From Bacteroidales bacterium UBA6360 (GTDB lineage Bacteria; Bacteroidota; Bacteroidia; Bacteroidales; UBA932), in assembly GCA_002440085.1 (NCBI GenBank), contig DJRM01000076.1:1-22101 (forward strand): 22,101 bases of DNA. The letters are read 5' to 3'. Position numbers and translations under genes: made by a program. Positions within the stretch are counted from its first letter, which is position 1, and each line of letters starts with the position of its first letter. Under the pieces are notes generated by a model that did not search any database, had not been told where the DNA came from, and saw only the letters and a program-made list of their open reading frames with translations. This document shows, one piece after another, positions 15,527 to 22,101 of the stretch.

Positions 15527-16873
15527 ATGGAAAAATACATCAAGGACAATGAGCAGCGGTGGTTCGAGGAACTTTTTTCGCTGCTGCGGATTCCTTCGAT
15601 AAGTTCGGATCCGAATCATAGGGGAGATATGCTGCGCTGCGCCGAAAGGCTGGCCGAACTGCTGAAAGAAGCGGGGGCTGATGAGTCTGCGGTTTATCCT
15701 ACGGATGGTCATCCGGTAGTGTTCGGGCAGAAAACGGTTTCGCCGGAACTCCCGACTGTCCTTGTGTATGGTCATTATGATGTCCAGCCTGTTGACCCGA
15801 TTGCACTTTGGCATTCCGATCCGTTTGAGCCGGAAATTCATGACGGGGCAATCTGGGGCAGGGGAGCGAACGACGACAAGGGACAGCTGTTCATGCACAT
15901 CAAGGCATTTGAATATCTTGTCCGCACCGGGCAGCTCCATCATAACGTCAAGTTTATATTTGAGGGAGAGGAGGAAATCGGCAGTCCGTCGCTTGCAAAG
16001 TGGGCGGAAGCAAATAAGGAAAGGCTTGCGGCGTCCGTGATTCTTGTCTCAGACACGACCATGATTTCGGACAAGGTGCCTTCAATCAACTGCGGAATGC
16101 GTGGCCTTGCCTACCTTGAGGTGAAGGTCACCGGGCCGAACAAGGACTTGCATTCCGGGCATTACGGTGGCGCGGTAGCCAACCCGATAAATGTCCTCTG
16201 CGACATGATCTCATCACTCATCGACAAGGACGGGCGCATCACCGTCAAGGGATTCTATGACGATGTCGTGGAACTTTCCGACGCAGACCGCGCGCAGCTC
16301 GCCAGGGCTCCGTTCGACCTCGAAGAATACAAGAACTTCTTGGGCATCAAAGAGGTGAAGGGCGAGAAAGGCTACACCACTCTTGAACGCACCGGCATCC
16401 GCCCATGTCTCGATGTCTGCGGCATCTGGGGCGGTTTTACAGGCGAGGGCTCCAAAACTGTTCTTCCGTCCGAGGCTCACGCGAAAGTCTCCATGCGTCT
16501 GGTCCCGAACCAGGACAGCGCGACAATCAGCAGGCTTTTTACGGAACATTTTCTTTCCATTGCACCGCCTTATGTGAAGGTGGAGGTAAAGACTTGCCAC
16601 GGAGGCAACGGCTTCCTCATCCCGATTTCGTCGCACGCCTATCAGTCAGCATCCCGCGCAATGACCGAGGTCTATGGCACCGAACCCGTCCCTTCACGTG
16701 GCGGCGGCAGCATCCCGATTCTCGCTGACCTTCAGCACATACTCGGCATAGACCCGCTTCTGATGGGCTTCGGTCTTGAACGCGACACCATCCACTCCCC
16801 GAACGAGTCTTACCTCCTCTCCCAGTTCTTCGCCGGCATCCGCTCCATCGCGCTGTTTTACAGATATTATTAG
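15527..16873 (+). CDS. M20-family dipeptidase (di-zinc metallopeptidase)
   Basis: A 448-residue M20 peptidase of the dipeptidase/carnosinase-like (CNDP2) branch. Metal and catalytic residues are visible: H83 and D85 in VYGHYDVQP, D116 in GRGANDDKG, E149-E150 in FEGEEEIGSP, D176 in VSDTTM, and a C-terminal histidine in DTIHSPNE. H209 in DLHSGHYGG is the lid-domain residue that completes the active site of the partner subunit in dimers. No signal peptide is present, so it is cytoplasmic and probably finishes peptide breakdown to amino acids. Its position after clpP-clpX may be functional, but the terminator-like repeat between them suggests separate transcription. The exact substrate is not predictable. 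Confidence 0.92.
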   Translation: MEKYIKDNEQRWFEELFSLLRIPSISSDPNHRGDMLRCAERLAELLKEAGADESAVYPTDGHPVVFGQKTVSPELPTVLVYGHYDVQPVDPIALWHSDPFEPEIHDGAIWGRGANDDKGQLFMHIKAFEYLVRTGQLHHNVKFIFEGEEEIGSPSLAKWAEANKERLAASVILVSDTTMISDKVPSINCGMRGLAYLEVKVTGPNKDLHSGHYGGAVANPINVLCDMISSLIDKDGRITVKGFYDDVVELSDADRAQLARAPFDLEEYKNFLGIKEVKGEKGYTTLERTGIRPCLDVCGIWGGFTGEGSKTVLPSEAHAKVSMRLVPNQDSATISRLFTEHFLSIAPPYVKVEVKTCHGGNGFLIPISSHAYQSASRAMTEVYGTEPVPSRGGGSIPILADLQHILGIDPLLMGFGLERDTIHSPNESYLLSQFFAGIRSIALFYRYY

Positions 16874-16912
16874 GAAGCGTTGCCGCCATTAAATATTTCT
16901 GGGACAATGTGA

Positions 16913-16938
16913 CGCTCCGCTATTTTTGCGGCGGAGCG
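16913..16938 (+). terminator. GC-rich hairpin after the dipeptidase gene
   Basis: CGCTCCGC (16913-16920) and GCGGAGCG (16931-16938) form a perfect eight-pair stem around a ten-base loop. No T-run follows on either strand, so termination is likely but not certain. It separates the dipeptidase gene from the Csm operon promoter. Confidence 0.45.
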
Positions 16939-16948
16939 GGCTGTGGTG

Positions 16949-16979
16949 TTGGATGTTTTAAGAATATTAACTACATTTG
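16949..16979 (+). promoter_or_regulatory. Promoter of the Csm operon
   Basis: TTG (16949-16951), a 20-base spacer, then TACATTTG (16972-16979), an exact TAnnTTTG -7 box with acceptable spacing. Transcription would start near 16985, giving a leader of about 45 bases before the cas10 ATG at 17032. Confidence 0.6.
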
Positions 16980-17031
16980 TCCTATAGTAGGTATGAAGCC
17001 GCATTAACATTGAAAACTAAAACTGACAATT

Positions 17032-17505
17032 ATGGAAGAAAATCTGAGGCGCAGGATTTTTCTGTCGTCATTGCTGCATGATATAGGGAAATTCTATCAG
17101 AGAGCCGACAATTCTTTTTCAGATAAGTATAATAGTCTGTCGCAATATTCCAAACGAATAGCCGATGATATTTGCCCAATTAATGAACATGGCAGGTTTG
17201 GATATCAGCATGTCGTGTGGACAAATGAGTTTTTTGAGAATTATGGCGGCATAATGGCTAAGGTTCCCGGAGTCGGAACGACGAATGAAGATTTTGATGA
17301 TTCGATGGCGTCGTTTGCGTGTAACCACCATAAACCGAAAACGGAATTGCAGGCACTTGTTACTTTGGCGGATTGGTGGAGCGCGGGAATTGACAGAACC
17401 GCACCTTCTTCGATGGAACGGGAGAGGGTCGATGGAGAACAGTCTATTCAGTGGGGGGGGATAGGTACAAGCGCATTCCTCTCTTCTCGGTTTTCAATTC
17501 GATAA
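17032..17505 (+). CDS. csm1: Cas10/Csm1, N-terminal HD-domain part (frame broken after codon 143)
   Basis: The frame encodes 157 residues. SSLLHDIGKFYQRA (H16, D17) is the HD nuclease motif of Cas10, and FACNHHKPKTE carries further candidate metal-binding histidines. In the family this domain is the single-stranded DNA nuclease of the type III-A complex, switched on by target RNA. Codons 141-143 read through eight G (17453-17460); after that the reading (IGTSAF...) no longer matches Cas10 and stops at 17503-17505. The rest of Cas10 continues in the -1 frame from the same tract. One extra G, or two fewer, would join the frames. As given, the piece would be an isolated HD protein with a short foreign tail. 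Confidence 0.85.
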   Translation: MEENLRRRIFLSSLLHDIGKFYQRADNSFSDKYNSLSQYSKRIADDICPINEHGRFGYQHVVWTNEFFENYGGIMAKVPGVGTTNEDFDDSMASFACNHHKPKTELQALVTLADWWSAGIDRTAPSSMERERVDGEQSIQWGGIGTSAFLSSRFSIR

Positions 17506-19562
17506 ATGGCGGCTCCTATTCATCCGCATTCTCCCTCAATGGGCTGAACATAGATGAGGGCAGATTTTTTCCCAAAGAAATCAAAGCCGTTTCAGACGGA
17601 GTCAGTCAGGAGGACTATAAGCGATTGTGGGGGCTCTTCTGTGAAGAATTCAAGAGCCTTCCGTGTGATTCATACAGCGGATTTGCCGAAAGTCTGACTT
17701 ATCTTCTTAAGAAATATACTTGGTGCATCCCATCCAACACTATGGACATGGCGAATGTGAGCTTGTATGAGCATCTGAAGACAACGGCGGCATTCGCAGA
17801 TTGCTTCTGTGTCTATCGGGAGTACAATCACTCCGCCTTTAAATGGGACGGCACACGTATTTCCATCACAGAGGATGCGAAGCCGGTGATTCTTTTGGGA
17901 GGAGACATCTCAGGCATACAGAATTTCATTTATAATGTCTCTTCCAAGAAGGCTGCCGTAAGCCTTAAGGGACGTTCCTTTTATCTTCAGCTTCTCATAG
18001 ATTCTGTTATACGGAGAATACTTTCTCATAAGGATATTAACGCAACGGATGCACAGGTTGTTTATTCTTCCGGAGGAAAATTCTATATGCTTCTTCCGAA
18101 TACCCCCGCTGTGACGGCTGCAATCGAGAGTCTGCGCGAGGTGTTTGAACAGAAATTGTGGGCTGAGCACAAAGGCGCACTGCTGCTGAATATCGATTAT
18201 ATCCCATTTGCCTTCGACACAAGGACAAAGACTGTCGTATTTGACGGGTCGGAGGTGAATTCGAAAATCGGTGATTTGTGGCGTGCCATGGCGGAAAAAC
18301 TTGCAGCCTGCAAAAATACACGGTTCAGATCAATTGTCCTGAAAGAGAATCTTTTTATTCCTGAAGAGATTTCGCCTGATGCAAGAGTCTGTGCCGTTTC
18401 CGGAGTTGAAGGGCGTTGTGTCAATATCGCAGGCTCGGGGGACGATTCTCTGTGGGTTCTTCCATCTGTGAAAAAACAATGTGACTTGGGTATGGTGCTG
18501 AAAGACGCCGACTACATCATCACGCATTCGGAAAGCGGCGAAGGGTCAAGGTTTCTTACGAATAGGTCGAAACTCGATATGGAGATAATGGGAGTCCATA
18601 CATATCTGTTTGATCAGAGGGAACTTATAGCTGCTGATTCCGAGTTCAGAGGCATATCGTCAGTGGATGTGTGCAGGGTTACGAGTGTCAATAGCCTAAT
18701 AGTTCCACATATAAAGGGAAATTTATGCAGTTATGCTTTCAAATTCTACGGCGGAAACAAGCAGGCTATGGCGGGCGACCGCTACAAGACTTTTGAAGAA
18801 CTTGCGGGCGGAGAATATTTAGGAATACTCCGTATGGATGTGGACAATCTCGGAGCCATTTTCATAAAGGGGCTGCCGGAGGCATCAAAGAGCTTTGCCG
18901 CCTACTCCACGCTGTCCTTTATGCTTGACTGGTTTTTCAGCGGTTATCTCAACACCATCAGGGAGAGGTTCAAGGACGATGTAAATATACTATATTCAGG
19001 CGGCGATGATGTCTTTGCCATAGGAAAGTGGGACAAGGTAATTCTTTTTGCAGACGAAGTCCGCAAGTCATTCCGTAGGTTTGTAGGAAGGGCCGATATT
19101 TCAATCTCTGCCGGTATCGTTATTCTTACGCCTGATTACCCGATAGCCAAAGCTGCGGAACTCGCGGGAGATTCGGAAAGCAAGGCAAAAGATTTCGATG
19201 GATGCGGCAAGGGCCTGCCCCAGAAGAATGCCGTGAATATGTTCGGTGAGAATGTTTCATGGCAGGGTGAGTTCGATGCCGTTCTGAAACTCAAGACAGA
19301 ATTTGTTGATCTGATAGAGAAAGAGGGAATGCCTCGCTCCATTCTTCACCGGCTTATGACCTTATGTGGGAAGATGAAGAGCGGGGATATGAGCTATATG
19401 TGGCATACAGCCTATTTTCTCAAACGATTCTCCGACGGAAAAACTGACAGCGTTAAAAATTTCTGCTATAGGATGAAGGCGGAATTGTGCGACAGACGCA
19501 AATATGAGCTCACGGCCGTGGCCGCGCGCTGGGCGGAGCTTGAGTTGAAATTCAAAAATTAA
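17451..19562 (+). CDS. csm1: Cas10/Csm1, cyclase and palm domains (second part of frameshifted gene)
   Basis: The open frame could start at a GTG at 17451, but there is no evident ribosome site, so it is more likely the continuation of the 17032 gene (joined length 843 residues). RYKRIPLFSVF just after the break matches the segment following the HD domain in Csm1. LGGDISGIQNFIYNVSSKKAA and SSGGKFYMLLPN mark the first, degenerate palm domain. LGILRMDVDNLG and YSGGDDVFAIG (GGDD at 517-520 of this frame) mark the active second palm, which makes cyclic oligoadenylate from ATP in known Cas10 proteins. The zinc region between them is degenerate (CAVS rather than CxxC). It is followed 25 bases later by csm2. 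Confidence 0.88.
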   Translation: MGGDRYKRIPLFSVFNSINGGSYSSAFSLNGLNIDEGRFFPKEIKAVSDGVSQEDYKRLWGLFCEEFKSLPCDSYSGFAESLTYLLKKYTWCIPSNTMDMANVSLYEHLKTTAAFADCFCVYREYNHSAFKWDGTRISITEDAKPVILLGGDISGIQNFIYNVSSKKAAVSLKGRSFYLQLLIDSVIRRILSHKDINATDAQVVYSSGGKFYMLLPNTPAVTAAIESLREVFEQKLWAEHKGALLLNIDYIPFAFDTRTKTVVFDGSEVNSKIGDLWRAMAEKLAACKNTRFRSIVLKENLFIPEEISPDARVCAVSGVEGRCVNIAGSGDDSLWVLPSVKKQCDLGMVLKDADYIITHSESGEGSRFLTNRSKLDMEIMGVHTYLFDQRELIAADSEFRGISSVDVCRVTSVNSLIVPHIKGNLCSYAFKFYGGNKQAMAGDRYKTFEELAGGEYLGILRMDVDNLGAIFIKGLPEASKSFAAYSTLSFMLDWFFSGYLNTIRERFKDDVNILYSGGDDVFAIGKWDKVILFADEVRKSFRRFVGRADISISAGIVILTPDYPIAKAAELAGDSESKAKDFDGCGKGLPQKNAVNMFGENVSWQGEFDAVLKLKTEFVDLIEKEGMPRSILHRLMTLCGKMKSGDMSYMWHTAYFLKRFSDGKTDSVKNFCYRMKAELCDRRKYELTAVAARWAELELKFKN
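17453..17460 (+). repeat. Run of eight G at the cas10 frame break
   Basis: T followed by eight G, then ATAGG. Frame 0 reads TGG GGG GGG ATA; the Cas10 continuation needs GAT AGG TAC. Nine G or six G restore the gene; seven G give a TAG stop at once. Confidence 0.9.
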
Positions 19563-19587
19563 TAACATAACTTAAAATCAATTGATT

Positions 19588-20013
19588 ATGGCATGGAATG
19601 AGTACATTCCGTCTTCTGAAATCACTGATAAGGTGACAGAGAAGACAGTGCAGTTTGCCGAGAGTTTTGGCGGTTATCTAGGAAAAGATGACATGATTTC
19701 ATCAGCAGCAGGCAGACCGCAGAAAATAAGTAAACTGACCACCAACCAGCTTAGGAAGTTTTTCGGAGAGGTTAAGAGACAGCAACTGCAAGGGTATAAT
19801 GACAGCAGTTTCGTGATGCTTAAGCCCAAATTGGCTTATGCTGTCGGACGAGCCGATAAAAACAATAAAATAGTTGACTTTTACAAAGTGATTTCCGAAG
19901 CGATGGGTCATGTCAGGAATGAATCGCAGTTCAGAAATTTTGTGCAGATTTTTGAGGCAATTGTAGCCTATCATAAGGCAGCGGAAATGGGTGTTAATAT
20001 AAAAACAAAATGA
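19588..20013 (+). CDS. csm2: Csm2, small subunit of the type III-A effector complex
   Basis: A 141-residue, mostly helical protein. KLTTNQLRKFFGEVKR, MLKPKLAYAVGR, FYKVISEAM and FVQIFEAIVAYHK are the conserved blocks of Csm2. Several Csm2 copies line the complex along the target RNA and help bind it. The frame can be extended two codons to a TTG at 19582, but the ATG at 19588 fits the conserved beginning better. It sits 25 bases after cas10 and 7 bases before csm3. Confidence 0.93.
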   Translation: MAWNEYIPSSEITDKVTEKTVQFAESFGGYLGKDDMISSAAGRPQKISKLTTNQLRKFFGEVKRQQLQGYNDSSFVMLKPKLAYAVGRADKNNKIVDFYKVISEAMGHVRNESQFRNFVQIFEAIVAYHKAAEMGVNIKTK

Positions 20014-20020
20014 CGGCATT

Positions 20021-20650
20021 ATGAAACAGTTAGTTAAGAAAATAGCAGTACGCACGACTTTGAATCTGTTGTCCGGTCTGCATATAGGAGGCAGTGGCGA
20101 CAATGTTGAAATCGGAGGTATAGACAACCCGGTGATACGCTGTGCTACAAAGGATTGGCAGCCATATATCCCGGGCAGTTCGCTTAAAGGGAAAATGCGA
20201 TGCCTTCTTGAACAGATTTATGGCTCGCCTGAGGTCGGTGGAAATGATAGGATTAACAATCTTTTCGGTTTCGCGAAGGATAACAAACCATCAAAAATTA
20301 TAGTCAGGGACGCATATCTGACAGAGGAGTCTGAGCAGTTGTTAAAGCAAAACAGCGATAATCTTGACGCACCTTACACCGAGGGCAAGTGGGAAAATGT
20401 TATTGACAGAATCGAAGGCACAGCTGGGCATCCCCGCCAGACCGAGCGTGTCCCGGCCGGCGTGTCATTCGGTGTGGAATTCATGATCAATGTATGGGAT
20501 GGCGACAATGAAGATGACCTGCTGAAGCTCCTCAATGAGGGGATAAAGGCTCTTGAAAACGACTATCTCGGCGGCAGCGGCTCGCGTGGCTATGGCCAGG
20601 TAAGGTTCGGCGAACTCGACAGAGAGGACATTGTCTTTGATAACCAGTGA
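20021..20650 (+). CDS. csm3: Csm3, backbone RAMP subunit with RNA-cleaving Asp
   Basis: A 209-residue RAMP protein. SGLHIGG (18-24) and IGGIDNPVIR contain D35, which aligns with the catalytic D33 of Streptococcus thermophilus Csm3 that cuts target RNA every six bases. PYIPGSSLKGKMR (48-60) is the conserved RAMP segment, and GGSGSRGYG (184-192) is the glycine-rich loop. Csm3 copies form the helical backbone holding the crRNA. All motifs are intact, so target RNA cleavage is predicted. csm4 starts six bases after its stop. Confidence 0.96.
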   Translation: MKQLVKKIAVRTTLNLLSGLHIGGSGDNVEIGGIDNPVIRCATKDWQPYIPGSSLKGKMRCLLEQIYGSPEVGGNDRINNLFGFAKDNKPSKIIVRDAYLTEESEQLLKQNSDNLDAPYTEGKWENVIDRIEGTAGHPRQTERVPAGVSFGVEFMINVWDGDNEDDLLKLLNEGIKALENDYLGGSGSRGYGQVRFGELDREDIVFDNQ

Positions 20651-20656
20651 CAGCCT

Positions 20657-21673
20657 ATGGCAAATTACACTGTCTACAAACTTCATTTCACGTCTCCGGT
20701 ACATTTCGGGGACAACAGAAGTGATTATGGTGTCAGTCTCAAGACAGTGCAGTCAGACACCATATATGCTGCGGTGACTTCCTGCTTGTCCAAGATTGGG
20801 GTTCAGATTCCTGATAATGGAGACCTCGGCTGTTCTGTCAGTTCCGCCTTCCCGTTCTATCAGGAAAATAGGAACTCTTCACCGGTCTATTTTTTTCCAA
20901 AGCCTTTGAGATATAGCCTTCCGAATCTGAAAGACATCTCAGATGCCAAGAAAGTAAAAAAAGTTAGGTGGCTGGATTTTGACTATTTCAGGCGTGTAAT
21001 AAATGGAGAGCAGCTGTTCGTTGATGGGCAGGACATCACTTCCATAAAGCATGGCGGATTCCTTACGGCCGGCGCAATTGCGGAGGATTTCATATCTTCA
21101 CAAGTTTCGCCCAGAGTAACGATGCCTTCACGCCTTGGAGATGAGGATGCTAGGCCGTTTTATATGGACCGAGTTTTCTTTAAGGGCTATTCGGGCTTAT
21201 TCTTTCTTGCAGAAGGGGATTGCTCCCTGCTGGACAGAGGCCTGAAACTTCTTCAATATGAGGGGATTGGTACTGACAGAAATGTCGGGAACGGCTATTT
21301 TGAATGTCAGAAAGATTCAATCACAATTGAATGTCCGGAATCATCTGAATATTCCATTTCCCTTTCCATATTCATTCCCGAAAACAAGGAAAAATTGGCC
21401 TTGATGTTGGGGAAAGAAGCTGTTGCGTATGATTTTGCACGCAGAGGTGGCTGGATAACTGAAAGTCCGTACAATTCCATCCGTAAGAATGCAGTTTATG
21501 CATTTCTTCCTGCGTCAGTCTTTGCATTGGGCAAATCTCCGTGTGTCGAGGGGCGGATAGTCAATCTTCAGCCAGAATCTTTAGGGGAAATCATACGGAC
21601 AGAAAATCTCGGAGAAAGTCCTCATCCTATATGGCGATGCGGCAAATCAATTTTCATCCCGATTAAAATCTGA
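20657..21673 (+). CDS. csm4: Csm4, RAMP subunit capping the crRNA 5' tag end
   Basis: A 338-residue RAMP protein. The N-terminal YKLHFTSPVHFG strand and the glycine-rich loop GIGTDRNVGNG (203-213) are typical of Csm4. FYMDRVFFKGYSGLFFLAEG (about 168-187) also fits the family. In known complexes Csm4 binds the 5' handle of crRNA and docks Cas10. Its stop shares one base with the csm5 start (TGATG), so the two are translationally coupled. Confidence 0.93.
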   Translation: MANYTVYKLHFTSPVHFGDNRSDYGVSLKTVQSDTIYAAVTSCLSKIGVQIPDNGDLGCSVSSAFPFYQENRNSSPVYFFPKPLRYSLPNLKDISDAKKVKKVRWLDFDYFRRVINGEQLFVDGQDITSIKHGGFLTAGAIAEDFISSQVSPRVTMPSRLGDEDARPFYMDRVFFKGYSGLFFLAEGDCSLLDRGLKLLQYEGIGTDRNVGNGYFECQKDSITIECPESSEYSISLSIFIPENKEKLALMLGKEAVAYDFARRGGWITESPYNSIRKNAVYAFLPASVFALGKSPCVEGRIVNLQPESLGEIIRTENLGESPHPIWRCGKSIFIPIKI

Positions 21674-22101
21674 TGCCTATGGAAGGAATAAATGACAGAT
21701 ATAATGTTGAACTTGAGGTCCTGACTCCCCTCGTAATATGTTCGGGGGCGGAAAAGGACTGGGTTAATGGAATCGACTTTGTGGTTGCTGACGGAGAACT
21801 TTATAAATTTGATTTGCTCCGACTTGCTGCAGGGGGCGTTGATATGTCAAAACTTGCGGCGTGTTTTGAAAACAAGGATCTCGGAGGAGTCAAGGAGTTG
21901 ATTGGCAATATACTTGACGATGTTTCAGATTTCAGATTGCCTATGCCATCGGGAGTATCTCCGGATACTGTGAAGTCCTTTGTGAAAAATCAGCTTTCAG
22001 GCAGGCCTATAGTGCCGGGAAGTTCAATCAAGGGAGCAGTGCGTTCAATCCTTTTTGAGTATCTTACCAGACGGGATGTGAGGAGGTTACGGGGAGGCAG
22101 C
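21673..22101 (+). CDS. csm5: Csm5, RAMP subunit (5' part only; cut by window end)
   Basis: 143 codons are open from the ATG at 21673 to the window edge. The start YNVELEVLTPLVICSG is a RAMP first strand, and RPIVPGSSIKGAVRS (111-125) is the diagnostic Csm5 segment. Csm5 caps the 3' end of crRNA and recruits maturation nucleases in known systems. An in-frame ATG at 21679 is an alternative start. The remaining part, normally well over 200 residues more, lies outside. Confidence 0.92.
   Translation, partial: MPMEGINDRYNVELEVLTPLVICSGAEKDWVNGIDFVVADGELYKFDLLRLAAGGVDMSKLAACFENKDLGGVKELIGNILDDVSDFRLPMPSGVSPDTVKSFVKNQLSGRPIVPGSSIKGAVRSILFEYLTRRDVRRLRGGS

Noticed and set aside
16860..17031. CRISPR array or leader before csm1
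   Set aside because: I see no repeated units here, only a hairpin and a promoter.
17451..17453. GTG as a true independent start of a HD-less Cas10
   Set aside because: No ribosome site is evident and the conserved sequence continues from the upstream frame, so a frame break in one gene is more likely; not fully excluded.
19582..19587. TTG start two codons before the csm2 ATG
   Set aside because: The ATG at 19588 is a stronger start and gives the usual Csm2 beginning.

Overview
The window looks like chromosomal DNA from a member of the Bacteroidota, most likely a gut Bacteroidales; a Rikenellaceae/Alistipes-like host is only a guess. The reasons are several TAnnTTTG promoter boxes, weak or absent Shine-Dalgarno sequences, a ClpP with the N-terminal extension usual in this phylum, and a large TPR protein paired with an outer-membrane barrel. 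No tRNA, rRNA, insertion sequence or CRISPR array was seen, and no stretch over 300 bases lacks a gene.

Left part (1-2993, minus strand): ftsE and nth (overlapping by 4 bases), then a K+/H+ antiporter of the NhaP2/CvrA type that runs off the left edge. A divergent promoter region at about 2994-3080 separates them from the plus-strand genes. Centre-left (3081-9862): a 987-residue TPR protein and a 590-residue outer-membrane barrel protein form a tight pair, followed by gyrB, which has a near-consensus promoter overlapping the end of the barrel gene. Centre (9890-15461): a membrane HD phosphohydrolase of the PgpH (c-di-AMP phosphodiesterase) type, trigger factor, clpP and clpX form a protein-quality-control block. 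A 197-base gap before clpP holds several hairpins, one of them terminator-like and only about 20 bases from the clpP start. An M20 dipeptidase follows at 15527-16873. The same 22-base sequence occurs before clpP and before the dipeptidase gene.

Right part (16970-22101): a type III-A CRISPR-Cas (Csm) operon with its own TAnnTTTG promoter, in the order csm1/cas10, csm2, csm3, csm4, csm5 (cut by the window edge). The GGDD cyclase motif of Cas10 and the RNA-cutting Asp of Csm3 are intact. cas10 is broken into two frames at a run of eight G, exactly between the HD nuclease domain and the rest of the protein. This could be a sequencing error, a pseudogene, or a phase-variable or slippage-controlled switch, and it is the most interesting observation here. 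CRISPR array, cas6, cas1/cas2 and a cyclic-oligoadenylate effector are not in the window and could lie to the right.
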